Source of the DNA: Alkalibacterium kapii
Lineage (GTDB): Bacteria; Bacillota; Bacilli; Lactobacillales; Carnobacteriaceae_A
Assembly: GCF_007988865.1 (NCBI RefSeq)
Contig: NZ_BJUY01000002.1
Coordinates: 62,001-126,000, forward strand
Length of the DNA stretch: 64,000 nucleotides
Reading direction: 5' to 3'
A model generated the notes under the pieces. The model did not search any database, was not told where the DNA came from, and saw only the letters and a program-made list of their open reading frames with translations. How positions within the stretch are numbered: the first letter of the stretch is position 1; every line of letters starts with the position of its first letter. This document shows, piece after piece, positions 17,852-26,813 of the stretch. A program made the position numbers and the translations under genes.

Positions 17852-18562
17852 ATGGATTATAAAACAAGACTCAAGATTGAAAGATGGAAACAAGGCCCTT
17901 ATATTACTTATATCATTCTGGCTATCACAGGATTTATGTATGTGATACAAGAAATATTAGGCGGGAGTACCAATCAATTTGTCCTAGTCAGGCTGGGAGC
18001 AAAAGTAAATGAATTCATTGTGCTGGGAGATTGGTTCCGACTGATCACCCCTATGTTTTTACACATTGGTCTTACGCATATTTTATTTAATGCGCTGATT
18101 ATCTATTTTCTTGGTATTCAACTGGAATCGATTTTTGGACACTGGCGTTTCTTTTTACTATATTTTTTAAGTGGTATTGTTGGTAATGCAACCAGTTTTG
18201 CATTCAATCCAAGTATCTCTGCAGGTGCCAGTACAGCTATTTTCGGACTGTTCGGTTCGACCTTGGTTCTGGTGAAGTTATTTCCGGGGCAACCTCAAAT
18301 CAAAGCCATGGCTAAAAATTTCACCCTGCTGATCATTTTGAATCTGGTTTTTGGGATTTTCAGTTCGGGTATTGACATGGCGGGCCATATAGGCGGATTG
18401 ATAGGCGGGTATTTAGCAGCTTTTGCACTGTCAACACCAATCGCTTGGCGCACAGATAAAAAACAGCAGTTAATGTATGGTGCACTGTTATTGGTCGTTT
18501 TGATCATCCTGATTGTTTTAGGGTACAACAATCTTATTTCTTTAGTAAACCTTTTTTCTTGA
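17852..18562 (+). CDS. rhomboid family intramembrane serine protease
   Basis: Multi-span membrane protease that cuts within or next to transmembrane helices. The 236-aa protein has the Asn-bearing helix HILFN (Asn80), the nucleophile motif GASTAIFG with Ser127, and the catalytic His179 in AGHIGGLIGG. The usual GxSG reads GAST here. About six or seven membrane helices are visible. A glucokinase gene follows after 27 bases, the arrangement of yqgP and glcK in Bacillus, but without the small yqgQ between them. Confidence 0.88.
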   Translation: MDYKTRLKIERWKQGPYITYIILAITGFMYVIQEILGGSTNQFVLVRLGAKVNEFIVLGDWFRLITPMFLHIGLTHILFNALIIYFLGIQLESIFGHWRFFLLYFLSGIVGNATSFAFNPSISAGASTAIFGLFGSTLVLVKLFPGQPQIKAMAKNFTLLIILNLVFGIFSSGIDMAGHIGGLIGGYLAAFALSTPIAWRTDKKQQLMYGALLLVVLIILIVLGYNNLISLVNLFS

Positions 18563-18589
18563 AAATGAATAGATAATGGAGGAAAAAAC

Positions 18590-19573
18590 ATGCAGAATAA
18601 AAACATTATTGGTGTGGACTTGGGTGGCACAACAATTAAATTCGGTATTATAACCCGAGAAGGTAAAATATTGGAACAATGGAGTATAAAGACGGATATA
18701 AGCGACGAAGGAACACATATCACGCCGTCGATCATACAATCGATCAACAGTTACATGAAAAAGAACGATCTTTCTGCTAGTGATTTCCTAGGAATCGGTA
18801 TGGGGTCACCTGGTACAGTGAATAAAAAAAGAGGTACAGTGATAGGTGCCTATAATTTAAACTGGAAAACAGAACAGCCCCTGGAAGAAATGATTGAAGG
18901 ACAAACAGGGATACCCCTTCATATCGACAACGATGCAAATGTGGCGGCACTTGGAGAACAATGGATCGGTGCGGGGAACAATGAACCGGATGTTGTTTTC
19001 ATCACGCTCGGTACCGGTGTTGGTGGTGGTGTGATCGTAAACGGAGAACTTGTCCATGGTGAAATAGGAGCGGCTGGTGAGATTGGACATATGACCGTCG
19101 ATCCAAATGGCTATAGATGTACATGCGGTAAAAAAGGATGTCTTGAAACGGTTGCAAGCGCAACAGGTATTAAAAGATTAGCTCAAGATGGTGCAGCTTC
19201 ATTTGAAAAAGAAACACCACTGATAAAAGCAATCGCTAACGGTGAAAAAATAAACGCTAAGATCATAATAGATGCGGCTAAAGACGGTGATGAATTTGGT
19301 TTGGCTGTAGTTGATAAAGTCACAGATTATCTGGGGCTAGCTTGCGGAAACATCGCCAATTTACTTAATCCTTCTACAATCATTATTGGGGGAGGCGTTT
19401 CTAAAGCGGGTGAATTTCTGGCAGAGCGTATAAGAAAACATTTAGCTGTTTATGCGTTTCCAACCATCCGCGAAAGTACGAAGATTCGCATTGCTGAATT
19501 AAGTAATGATGCCGGCATCATCGGTGCGAGTTCTCTTGTGATCATAGAGTCTATAAATCAGTCAAATAAATAA
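18590..19573 (+). CDS. glcK: ROK-family glucokinase
   Basis: Phosphorylates glucose to glucose 6-phosphate with ATP. The 327-aa protein has the phosphate-binding DLGGTTIKFG at the N-terminus, the substrate-binding EIGHMTVDPNG, and the ROK zinc cluster CTCGKKGCLE near residue 177. A GGAGG site precedes the ATG. Cotranscribed with the rhomboid protease gene. The product would feed both glycolysis and the zwf step encoded earlier in the window. Confidence 0.92.
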   Translation: MQNKNIIGVDLGGTTIKFGIITREGKILEQWSIKTDISDEGTHITPSIIQSINSYMKKNDLSASDFLGIGMGSPGTVNKKRGTVIGAYNLNWKTEQPLEEMIEGQTGIPLHIDNDANVAALGEQWIGAGNNEPDVVFITLGTGVGGGVIVNGELVHGEIGAAGEIGHMTVDPNGYRCTCGKKGCLETVASATGIKRLAQDGAASFEKETPLIKAIANGEKINAKIIIDAAKDGDEFGLAVVDKVTDYLGLACGNIANLLNPSTIIIGGGVSKAGEFLAERIRKHLAVYAFPTIRESTKIRIAELSNDAGIIGASSLVIIESINQSNK

Positions 19574-19637
19574 CAGATATATCCTTTTTTATGTTAAGAT
19601 GTTTGTATAGAATATGACTATAAAAGAGGTGATAACG

Positions 19638-20756
19638 ATGATCAGAAAAAGGCTTCACAATGATATAGATGTGATCCTTCTTTTGGTTTGTTGTTGCCTT
19701 TTTTTATTTGCATGTTCGCCAAAAGAGAATGAAGACCCCGTTTCGGATCAACCTTCAGAAAATGAAAGCTTAACGCTGGCGTCTTTAGATATCGATTATC
19801 GTCTCTTTCAAAAAGTTGTTGGCTGGTTTGATGAGACGACACTGCTTGTCCATCTTGGTGATTCAGAAAAACAGCAACTCAATACTTTTGATATATTCAC
19901 CGGAGAGATGGAGCAAGTATATAGTACGGATTCCGCCATACTCACAATAGAGATGAATCAGGCGAGAGATAAAATTTTACTTCAGGAAATAAAAGATGAA
20001 CAAACCATCTTTAAAATCGTTACAAAAAAAGGCGAGGTCATTCAGTCGACAGAGTTTTATTTTACCAGCTATGTCAACTTTCATTGGAATCCTACGAATG
20101 ATAACACCGCCTTTGTGTCTCATTACAACTATGATCACGAGTTGGAAGTAGAAACCATGATCGTATATATCTGGGACATTGAAGAAAACAGTTTTTCTTT
20201 AAGAAATATTCCCTCATTGTCGCCAAAATGGTATTCGGAAAATGTTTATTTGTACGTAAATGAACAGCAGGATAATGGACTTTACATTGGCGATGTCAGA
20301 GAAGACCAAGAAGACATGATAATCAATAAGGATGTATCCAGCTTTTATATAAATCAGGATACTTTTATCGGTTTAGTGGAATCAGATATTATGGAGGACG
20401 AAGTACTGCTTTTCCATGAGTATCCTTTCCTTATAGGCGACAAGGTCATCCGTATACCAAAAGTTACAGCAAACAAAACACTCATTGACCCGCATTTTAC
20501 ACAGTCTACTCGAAATGGAAAGATTTTTGGCGTGATCCCCGACTATTCTTTTGTTATGGAAGAAGATCTGGGTAGTTATCATCTGGCTCATTTAAATTTT
20601 CAGAAAGAATTTGTAAATGAAATAATTGAGTTGCCGGAAAATGCGCCCATCGCTTTAAGTCCAAATGAAGACTATTTACTATATGGATGGCGACTCGAAT
20701 ATATTATTGATTTATCTGACCCGGAACTAATCGAACTGCTGGCTATTTTAAATTAA
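19638..20756 (+). CDS. lipoprotein, possible YqgU-like beta-propeller
   Basis: Predicted 372-aa lipoprotein: basic start, a hydrophobic segment with several cysteines, then a lipobox-like LFAC before SPKENED. The mature part has repeated short beta-strand patterns ending in D or W (for example YIWDIEENSF), consistent with a propeller. Position after glcK and size match Bacillus YqgU, whose role is unknown. Start is ATG 19638 because AGAGGTG lies six bases upstream; an in-frame ATG at 19614 lacks such a site. Confidence 0.6.
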   Translation: MIRKRLHNDIDVILLLVCCCLFLFACSPKENEDPVSDQPSENESLTLASLDIDYRLFQKVVGWFDETTLLVHLGDSEKQQLNTFDIFTGEMEQVYSTDSAILTIEMNQARDKILLQEIKDEQTIFKIVTKKGEVIQSTEFYFTSYVNFHWNPTNDNTAFVSHYNYDHELEVETMIVYIWDIEENSFSLRNIPSLSPKWYSENVYLYVNEQQDNGLYIGDVREDQEDMIINKDVSSFYINQDTFIGLVESDIMEDEVLLFHEYPFLIGDKVIRIPKVTANKTLIDPHFTQSTRNGKIFGVIPDYSFVMEEDLGSYHLAHLNFQKEFVNEIIELPENAPIALSPNEDYLLYGWRLEYIIDLSDPELIELLAILN

Positions 20757-20827
20757 ATTTAGACTAGAATATTACTATGTATTGCTGTAAACTGTTAAAT
20801 GAAATAGAAGAGAGAGGAAGTTTGTTT

Positions 20828-21232
20828 TTGAGTAATTGGACAATCGCTACAATTATTTTATGGGTCTTGATCATTGCCTATGCAGGATGGGAACTTGTAC
20901 AATATTTCAGAAGAAAGAAAGCTGCAACACCGCTTGAAAACGAAGCATTTAAAAAAGATATGCGTCGTGCTCAAATCATAGACGTCAGAGAAAAAGACAC
21001 ATTCAATGCTGGTCATATTTTAGGTGCTCGTAATATTCCTTATTCGCAACTAAAACAGCGTGCCGGGGAATTGCGTAAAGATCAGCCTGTTTACTTATAC
21101 GATGACAAGAAAACGTTCAGCTATCGTGCCGCAATACTGCTGAAAAAACAGGGCTATACAGACTTATATGTTTTGAAGAATGGCTATTCTGGCTGGGATG
21201 GAAAAATCAAACGTAAAAAAACTTTCAACTAA
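20828..21232 (+). CDS. membrane-anchored rhodanese-like protein (YqhL-like), catalytic Cys absent
   Basis: Single N-terminal membrane helix (residues 5-26) followed by a rhodanese fold, 134 aa. The conserved IIDVREKDTFNAGHILGARN and GYSGWDG are present, but the active-site loop reads YLYDDKKTFSYRAA: where sulfurtransferases have Cys, this protein has Asp92. It is therefore unlikely to transfer sulfur and may serve as a binding domain. Start is TTG at 20828, seven bases after AGAGGAAG. It follows the lipoprotein gene and ends at two tandem terminators. Confidence 0.75.
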   Translation: MSNWTIATIILWVLIIAYAGWELVQYFRRKKAATPLENEAFKKDMRRAQIIDVREKDTFNAGHILGARNIPYSQLKQRAGELRKDQPVYLYDDKKTFSYRAAILLKKQGYTDLYVLKNGYSGWDGKIKRKKTFN

Positions 21233-21242
21233 TAGAGCGACA

Positions 21243-21311
21243 CCACTTGATGAAGTGGACGTTTTTTAACATAATATACACAAAAGGAGATCATTTTGAT
21301 TTCCTTTTTTT
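21243..21311 (+). terminator. two tandem hairpins with T runs after the rhodanese-like gene
   Basis: First: CCACTT (21243-21248) with AAGTGG (21253-21258) and a T6 run. Second: AAAAGGAGATC with GATTTCCTTTT (one G-U), followed by more T. Confidence 0.75.
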
Positions 21312-21375
21312 ATTAGAGAAGATAAACATACATGATCTTTGACACGCTTTTAATCACCGCAAAAGGGGTATACAC

Positions 21376-22857
21376 GTGAAATATAAAAGCAAAAGGCTGA
21401 AGGACGCCGCTTTAAAAGTTTTGACGAATCAATTAGATCTCCGAGATAGAAATGACGTTCCGATTTCGTGGGTTTATACCGCCCTGTTTATGGGAACACT
21501 TGTAGTAATCATGAATCAGAATGCAATAAAAACAGCACTACCACAACTGATTATAGATTTACACGTATCTCCTGCAATCGGTCAATGGACAATTTCTGGC
21601 TATACATTAGTTAAAGGCATCATGGTTCCCATCACAGCTTTCGCTATGAATAAATTCCGGTCAAGAAATTTGTTTATCTTGATGATGCTGTTTTTTGGTC
21701 TTGGATCCATTGTTGCAGCTACCGGGATCACTTTTTATATTGTTTTAATAGGAACTCTGCTTCAAGGCGTCGCTGCGGGTATGGTGATTCCATTGATGCA
21801 GACGATTGTTTTAACTGTCTCTCCTATGGAAAAGCGAGGAAGCGCCCTCGGTATGATGGGGGTCATCCTTGGTTTTGGTGGAACATTGGGTCCAGCCCTA
21901 GGCGGCTATATTGTAGATGAGTTGTCCTGGCAGTTTATATTCTGGTTCGCTTTTATCGGATCAGTTCTTGTCATTCCTTTAGCTCATTTTACGTTGACTG
22001 ATGTACTTCCTATGAGCAATCCTACACTAGATTGGGTATCCATCAGATATTCACTTATCGGCTTTGGGTTACTCCTCTTTGGCTTGTCCGTTATGGGGTC
22101 TGACGGGTTTGAGTCTGTTACCGCTTGGGCGGGTATACTGATAGGCGTATTTTTTGTGATCCTTTTCATTAGAAGGAATTTAAAAAGTGATGAGCCTATG
22201 CTCAATGTTTCGCTTTTTAAAAATAAAACTTTTAGTTTAGCTGTAATAATAGCTATGCTGGGACTCATGGTCGTGACTGGATTGACCAATGTAATGCCGA
22301 TGTATATTCAAAGTGTGTTAGGCCGTTCAGCAACCTTATCAGGTTTAATTATTTTACCGGGAGGTCTGCTCAAAGCATTTATTGCCCCATTAACCGGAAA
22401 ACTTTTTGATAAGTATGGTATCAGAGTCATTGGTCCTTTAGGCGGAGTCATTATGTTTAGTGGGACGCTTCTGCTGACCTTTATAACAGAAGCAACACCA
22501 TTATGGTATGTTGCTGTCATCTACTTGTTCTTGTCCTTAGGATTCGGTATTTTCAACATCCCAGTTACTACAGCGGGCATGAATGCCTTGCCCGACAAAG
22601 AAATGAGTCATGCTACCCCGGCGCGACAAACGGTCAGACAAATCGGTTCAAGTTTCTCTATCACCATAGTATTTGCTACAATGTCTATCGTTTCATCTCT
22701 TTTACAATCACAGACTTCCGGTACATCCGATGTTTCTGATGCAGGGTCAGCTGTGAGTATTTATGGGATCCAAGGTGGATTTATACTGATTTCCATCCTT
22801 GCTTTCATAACCTTTATACTGACACTCTTTTTAAAAGAATCATCAAAAAAAGTATAG
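21376..22857 (+). CDS. MFS transporter, DHA2 (14-helix) drug:proton family
   Basis: Integral membrane exporter, 493 aa, with the many hydrophobic segments and length of the 14-span drug antiporter group (EmrB/LmrB-like). Motif A-like and motif C-like sequences are visible (GFGGTLGPALGGYIVDELSW). GTG start with AAAAGGGG upstream. No adjacent regulator, so its substrate cannot be guessed. It is monocistronic and followed by a terminator and a repeat array. Confidence 0.85.
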   Translation: MKYKSKRLKDAALKVLTNQLDLRDRNDVPISWVYTALFMGTLVVIMNQNAIKTALPQLIIDLHVSPAIGQWTISGYTLVKGIMVPITAFAMNKFRSRNLFILMMLFFGLGSIVAATGITFYIVLIGTLLQGVAAGMVIPLMQTIVLTVSPMEKRGSALGMMGVILGFGGTLGPALGGYIVDELSWQFIFWFAFIGSVLVIPLAHFTLTDVLPMSNPTLDWVSIRYSLIGFGLLLFGLSVMGSDGFESVTAWAGILIGVFFVILFIRRNLKSDEPMLNVSLFKNKTFSLAVIIAMLGLMVVTGLTNVMPMYIQSVLGRSATLSGLIILPGGLLKAFIAPLTGKLFDKYGIRVIGPLGGVIMFSGTLLLTFITEATPLWYVAVIYLFLSLGFGIFNIPVTTAGMNALPDKEMSHATPARQTVRQIGSSFSITIVFATMSIVSSLLQSQTSGTSDVSDAGSAVSIYGIQGGFILISILAFITFILTLFLKESSKKV

Positions 22858-22876
22858 CGTAAGCATTCATATAGTC

Positions 22877-22918
22877 ATTCTGTCATGCTGAGTCAAATCA
22901 GCGCAGGATGGCTTTTTT
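22877..22918 (+). terminator. terminator after the MFS gene
   Basis: Stem around GCTGA/TCAGC with outer pairing to GGATGGC and a T6 tail. Confidence 0.65.
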
Positions 22919-22953
22919 AATTTATAATCCTAGAGAGGGGATATGCTCTATAA

Positions 22954-23352
22954 GTCGAACTCGCTAAGCACCCCTAGCGTGAGTGTGCACTTTTTAAGGT
23001 GAGATGTCGAACTCGCTAAGCACCCCTAGCGTGAGTGTGCACTTTTTAAGATGAAATGTCGAACTCACGAAGCAACCCCTGCGTGAGTGTGCAGTTTTTG
23101 AGATGAGATGTCGAACTCGCAAAGTACACCCTGCGTGAGTGTGCAGTTTTTAAGAAAAGATGTCGAACTCGCTAAGCACCCCCTAGCGTGAGTGTGCACT
23201 TTTTAAGGTGAGATGTCGAACTCGCAAAGTACACCCTGCGTGAGTGTGCACTTTTTAAGGTGAGATGTCGAACTCACGAGTGAATCCTAGCGCGAGTCTG
23301 CATTTTCCCCAGTAAAATATTGAACTCGTGAACGAAACCAGTAAATGAACAC
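22954..23352. repeat. tandem array of eight 52-bp hairpin repeats, ACTC/GAGT class (locus A1)
   Basis: Units start at 22954, 23006, 23058, 23110, 23162, 23215, 23267 and 23319: period 52, with one 53 from an added C. Each of the first seven holds ACTC, 18 bases (19 in one), then GAGT. Inner arm bases vary between copies but stay complementary. The last two copies are decayed. There are no spacers, so it is not a CRISPR. It fills most of the 697-base gap between the MFS terminator and the MurE-like promoter. Confidence 0.92.
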
Positions 23353-23433
23353 CTAACTTCTATAACGCTAGACTAAACAATAATATTGCCGATAGCTTTT
23401 CTATAAATACTTCTTCTTCATCAGACTAAATAA

Positions 23434-23463
23434 TTTACTTGAACAAACAGTTTATAATATACT
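23434..23463 (+). promoter_or_regulatory. promoter of the MurE-like ligase gene
   Basis: TTTACT (23434-23439), an 18-base spacer, TATACT (23458-23463); a TATAAT at 23453-23458 overlaps. Confidence 0.45.
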
Positions 23464-23554
23464 AAAAAGAGTACTTTACCTTTACATGAGAAATTATACA
23501 GATCTTTTAAAACAGTTAACATACAAGAATCGATCCCATACGGAGGAAATAGAC

Positions 23555-25126
23555 ATGGAACTTACCAAGCTGCTTCAGTCAATCAACATTATTGCTAAGA
23601 AAAACATTCAAGATAATATAACGATCAACAAGCTGGCCTATCATTCAAGTGAAGTAGAACCGAACACTCTATTTGTCTGTATTCTCGGCTTTAAAACTGA
23701 TGGCCATCATTATGCTGAAGTCGCAGTAAAAAATGGAGCGCCTGCGCTTGTCGTAGAGCGTTTCATCGAAGACATAGACGTTCCGCAGTTTCTTGTAGCG
23801 GATGGAAGAGAAGCGTTAGCACGCTTGTCAGATAGATTCTACGATCATCCTTCGCGCGACATGCGTCTGTTTGGCGTTACGGGAACGAACGGAAAGACAA
23901 CGATCACTTATATGACCGATGCGGTGTTTGAGGCGCACGGGCTGGATACAGGTATGATAGGTACCATCATGGTAAAGTCTAAAGATAAAAAGATTCCAAG
24001 CGTTCTGACCACACCAGAATCGCTTGATTTACAAAAGTACTTTAATAACATGCGGTCGGAAGGTGTTTCACATGTATCAATGGAAGTCTCATCTTCAGCC
24101 TTAGCTTTAAAAAGGACAGAAAATGTAGCGTTTGATGTTGCCGCTTTCACTAATATCCACCGCGACCATATCGAACTGCATGGTTCTTTCGAAGCTTATT
24201 ACAACGCCAAAGCTTCCTTCATACGTCAAGCACCCAAGTCTAGTATAGCTTTACTTAATATCGATGAGGGACTGCTGGAAAATCTGACGAATGAAACAGA
24301 AGCACAAGTCGTATCTTTTGGTATCGAGAATGATGCCGGCCATTTTCACGTCACTGATATCGATATGTCAAACGGACTTCCTTCGTTTACAGTCACCCAA
24401 AAATATCCAATCAAAAGCTTGACGCACAAACAGATTCAACTCAAACCTTTCAGAATCCACTTATCTGTTCCCGGTTTTTACTCCATATACAATGCTCTAA
24501 CGGCTATTATTACAGGATTAGTCAATGATATTCCACTGTCAGTCGTGACAAATGGCATAGAAAATTTTAAAGGAGTCGAAAGACGTTTCCAGATACTTTA
24601 TGAGAAGGATTTTATGGTTATCGACGATTTATTTTTAAATGAGGACAACATTGACGCCGGGATGAATGCACTGAAAGAAATGGACTTTAACACGATCCAT
24701 TTTGTTCACGCGGTCAGGGGCAATAGAGGCGTAGACGTCAACCGTGAAAATGCAGTAAGAATGGCTGAACGGTTTCCTGAATTGAATATAACCAATATCA
24801 CGCTTACAGCAAGTCGTTCCCATGTCGGGGAACTGGACTATGTTTCTGACGATGAGACAGCAACGATCATGGATGTGATGGAAGACCAGAATATTGCTGT
24901 AGATTTTCATGATGAACTTCATGACGCGCTTGAATCAGTCATCAAGCGAATCAGACCTAATGATATCTTGCTGATTACAGGTGCGCACGGAATGGATCAT
25001 GGTGCCAGGATCACATTTGAACTGCTGAAGGAGAATAAAATCGGAATCGATCAGAAAGCAATTGAAAAAATGTTGAAATCCAAAACTATCGGCATGGAAG
25101 AGATGGATACCTTAGATGTTTCCTGA
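23555..25126 (+). CDS. Mur ligase family protein, divergent MurE-like
   Basis: Three-domain Mur ligase of 523 aa. The N-terminal domain, the ATP loop GVTGTNGKTT near residue 110, EVSSSAL, and the carbamylated-lysine site YYNAKASF near residue 219 match MurE, which adds the third amino acid to the UDP-MurNAc dipeptide. The C-terminal part differs: the usual DYAH-P motif is replaced by VIDDLFLNEDNID near residue 355, and the DNPR substrate motif is replaced by TASRSHVGEL near residue 417. The reaction is therefore uncertain. Start is ATG 23555 with CGGAGG upstream; the frame extends to 23486 without a good site. Lactobacillales often carry a second MurE-like gene. Confidence 0.75.
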   Translation: MELTKLLQSINIIAKKNIQDNITINKLAYHSSEVEPNTLFVCILGFKTDGHHYAEVAVKNGAPALVVERFIEDIDVPQFLVADGREALARLSDRFYDHPSRDMRLFGVTGTNGKTTITYMTDAVFEAHGLDTGMIGTIMVKSKDKKIPSVLTTPESLDLQKYFNNMRSEGVSHVSMEVSSSALALKRTENVAFDVAAFTNIHRDHIELHGSFEAYYNAKASFIRQAPKSSIALLNIDEGLLENLTNETEAQVVSFGIENDAGHFHVTDIDMSNGLPSFTVTQKYPIKSLTHKQIQLKPFRIHLSVPGFYSIYNALTAIITGLVNDIPLSVVTNGIENFKGVERRFQILYEKDFMVIDDLFLNEDNIDAGMNALKEMDFNTIHFVHAVRGNRGVDVNRENAVRMAERFPELNITNITLTASRSHVGELDYVSDDETATIMDVMEDQNIAVDFHDELHDALESVIKRIRPNDILLITGAHGMDHGARITFELLKENKIGIDQKAIEKMLKSKTIGMEEMDTLDVS

Positions 25127-25155
25127 TTTTTAAAAGTAATATAGAAAAGTAAATC

Positions 25156-25202
25156 ACGCCAGTTCTGGCTTTTTCTGAATGAGAAAAGGGCAGATCTGGC
25201 GT
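25156..25202. terminator. long hairpin between convergent MurE-like and ppsR genes
   Basis: ACGCCAG (25156-25162) pairs with CTGGCGT (25196-25202), with an inner stem around TTTTCT/AGAAAA. The flanking T runs are weak, so termination efficiency is uncertain. Confidence 0.6.
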
Positions 25203-25230
25203 ATTTGTGTCTTGGCAAAAAAGGAAGGAC

Positions 25231-26043
25231 TTAATCATTATTGAGTGAATCGATGATGATCGCAGATGTTTCTTCTATAGATTTGCTGGAAACATTGATG
25301 ATCTGACAATTCAGTTTTTTATATAAGTCTTCTGCGAATTCAATCTCTCTTCTTATACGTTCCTTGCTTGAATAGGCTGTTTCTGGATCCATGCCGTATG
25401 AGATCATGCGCTCACGTCGTATGTTGGAAAGCATTTCTTCTTCATTAGTCAAGCCGACTAACCGTTTTGTATCCACCTTCCATAACTCGTCAGGGATCCG
25501 GGATTCTGGCATAAGAGGCAAGTTGGCGACTTTATAGCCTTGATTAGCCATATATATGCTTAAAGGTGTCTTGGATGTTCGAGAAATACCTAAAATAACG
25601 ATATCTGCTTCCAGAAAACCTTTAGGATCTTTGCCGTCATCATATTTGACTGCAAACTCAAGCGCACTGATGCGGTCAAAGTACTTAGCATCCAGTTTGT
25701 GATTGGCACCTGGTTTATGCTGCGGCATCGTGTTTGTTTTGGCTGTGACCTCTCTTATAAGCGGGTTGATCACGTCAATGCATGCAATGCCGTGTTCTGA
25801 ACAGTAAGTTTCAATTATTTCGACCAGTAAGGTATCTACAAAAGTATGAAGAACAATGGCTTTGAAGTTGTTAGCTTTTTCCAGAACAGTATAGAGCTGA
25901 TCCTCTTCTTGTATAAAAGGGAAATTTTTCATTTCATAAGCAACATCTGGAAACTGAGCCATCGCAGCAGAGACGACGTTGCCGGCGGTACCTCCAACAG
26001 AATCAGACAATACCATGATCGTTAAAGAGTGCGTTTTAGACAT
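25231..26043 (-). CDS. ppsR: PEP synthase/PPDK regulatory kinase-pyrophosphorylase (DUF299)
   Basis: Bifunctional ADP-dependent kinase and phosphate-dependent pyrophosphorylase that switches a PEP-forming dikinase off and on. The 270-aa protein opens with the family MVLSDSVGGTAGNV and has the P-loop GISRTSKT at residues 152-159. A GGAGA site precedes the ATG. Bacillus YqfL is the homologue and lies in the same genomic neighbourhood. Its usual target (pyruvate phosphate dikinase or PEP synthase) is not in this window. It is divergent from zur. Confidence 0.88.
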   Translation of the reverse strand: MSKTHSLTIMVLSDSVGGTAGNVVSAAMAQFPDVAYEMKNFPFIQEEDQLYTVLEKANNFKAIVLHTFVDTLLVEIIETYCSEHGIACIDVINPLIREVTAKTNTMPQHKPGANHKLDAKYFDRISALEFAVKYDDGKDPKGFLEADIVILGISRTSKTPLSIYMANQGYKVANLPLMPESRIPDELWKVDTKRLVGLTNEEEMLSNIRRERMISYGMDPETAYSSKERIRREIEFAEDLYKKLNCQIINVSSKSIEETSAIIIDSLNND

Positions 26044-26077
26044 AACAGATTCTCCTTTTTTAATGCGTTCTAACCAT

Positions 26078-26106
26078 AGTATATAGGAAGCGGGACATAA
26101 TGAGAA
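26078..26106 (-). promoter_or_regulatory. ppsR promoter
   Basis: On the minus strand TTCTCA (26106-26101), a 17-base spacer, TATACT (26083-26078). Confidence 0.55.
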
Positions 26107-26118
26107 CTTATTTGTAAC

Positions 26119-26146
26119 TTGAAATTTCAGTCTTTTGCGCTATACT
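26119..26146 (+). promoter_or_regulatory. promoter of the Fur-family gene
   Basis: TTGAAA (26119-26124), a 16-base spacer, TATACT (26141-26146). Confidence 0.6.
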
Positions 26147-26184
26147 GGTTTATGAATAATAAAACATTTAAAGGAAGCGATACA

Positions 26185-26613
26185 TTGACTGCTTTTGAAC
26201 AGGCTGTTAAAACGTTGAAGCGCAATGGATACAAGACGACAGGAAAAAGACAGCGGATCCTTGAGTTGCTTTATCACTCCAACAAGTATATGTCCGCAAA
26301 AGAAGTTCAAGATAGATTAAAGAAAATGTTCCCGGGAATCAGCCCCGACACTATTTACAGAAATCTGCGAACCTTTGTCAGTTTGAAAGTAGTAGAGGAG
26401 ACGGAACTGAATGGGGAAAAATTGTTCAGAGCCACGTGCGATGTGCACGGGCATCACCATCACTTTATTTGTACATCATGTGGTGAAACCAGAGAGCTTG
26501 ATTGTCCAATGAGCTTTTTCCAGGATCAGCTGCCGGGATACGACGTGCATTCACACCGATTTGAACTTTTTGGTGAATGCAGTAAATGCCTACAGAAAGA
26601 CCAATATAAATAG
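26185..26613 (+). CDS. Fur-family metal-responsive repressor, probably Zur
   Basis: Winged-helix repressor of 142 aa with structural zinc sites CTSC and CSKC and the sensor stretch HGHHHHF. The Fur family covers iron, zinc, manganese and peroxide sensors. Zur is preferred because the gene sits beside ppsR as in Bacillus (yqfL-zur), but the metal cannot be proven from sequence. Start is TTG 26185 with AAAGGA ten bases upstream. An in-frame ATG at 26152 would lie at the predicted transcription start and lacks a ribosome site. Confidence 0.82.
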   Translation: MTAFEQAVKTLKRNGYKTTGKRQRILELLYHSNKYMSAKEVQDRLKKMFPGISPDTIYRNLRTFVSLKVVEETELNGEKLFRATCDVHGHHHHFICTSCGETRELDCPMSFFQDQLPGYDVHSHRFELFGECSKCLQKDQYK

Positions 26614-26660
26614 ATTAGAAAGAACGTGACTATTTTGTCATTATTTATTCAATGATGTGG

Positions 26661-26689
26661 TTGACGCTCTGCATATTTTTATATATAAT
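26661..26689 (+). promoter_or_regulatory. strong rpsU promoter
   Basis: TTGACG (26661-26666), a 17-base spacer, TATAAT (26684-26689): nearly perfect sigma-A consensus. Confidence 0.85.
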
Positions 26690-26697
26690 GAATAATG

Positions 26698-26813
26698 AAT
26701 TGTAGTATACTTTTTGTTCTGCAATTACATCATTTACTGATAGGGAAGACCAATTGTGACTATTTTATTTTTTGAAAAGCAAATGGAATCCCCTGAACGC
26801 ACGAGGGGAGGGG
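26698..26813 (+). promoter_or_regulatory. structured rpsU 5' leader
   Basis: Two hairpins are visible. The first, AATTGTAG (26698-26705) with CTGCAATT (26719-26726), begins at the predicted mRNA 5' end. The second, TCCCCT (26789-26794) with AGGGGA (26804-26809), abuts the ribosome site; TCCCC could equally pair with the GGGGA at 26810-26814 and hide it. Control of rpsU translation is an inference. Confidence 0.45.

Noticed and set aside
17851-18562. Inactive rhomboid because GxSG reads GAST
   Set aside because: The nucleophile Ser, the Asn and the His are all present, so loss of activity is not supported.
22954-23352. CRISPR array
   Set aside because: The units are contiguous with no unique spacers, the repeated unit itself is 52 bp and varies, and no cas genes are near.
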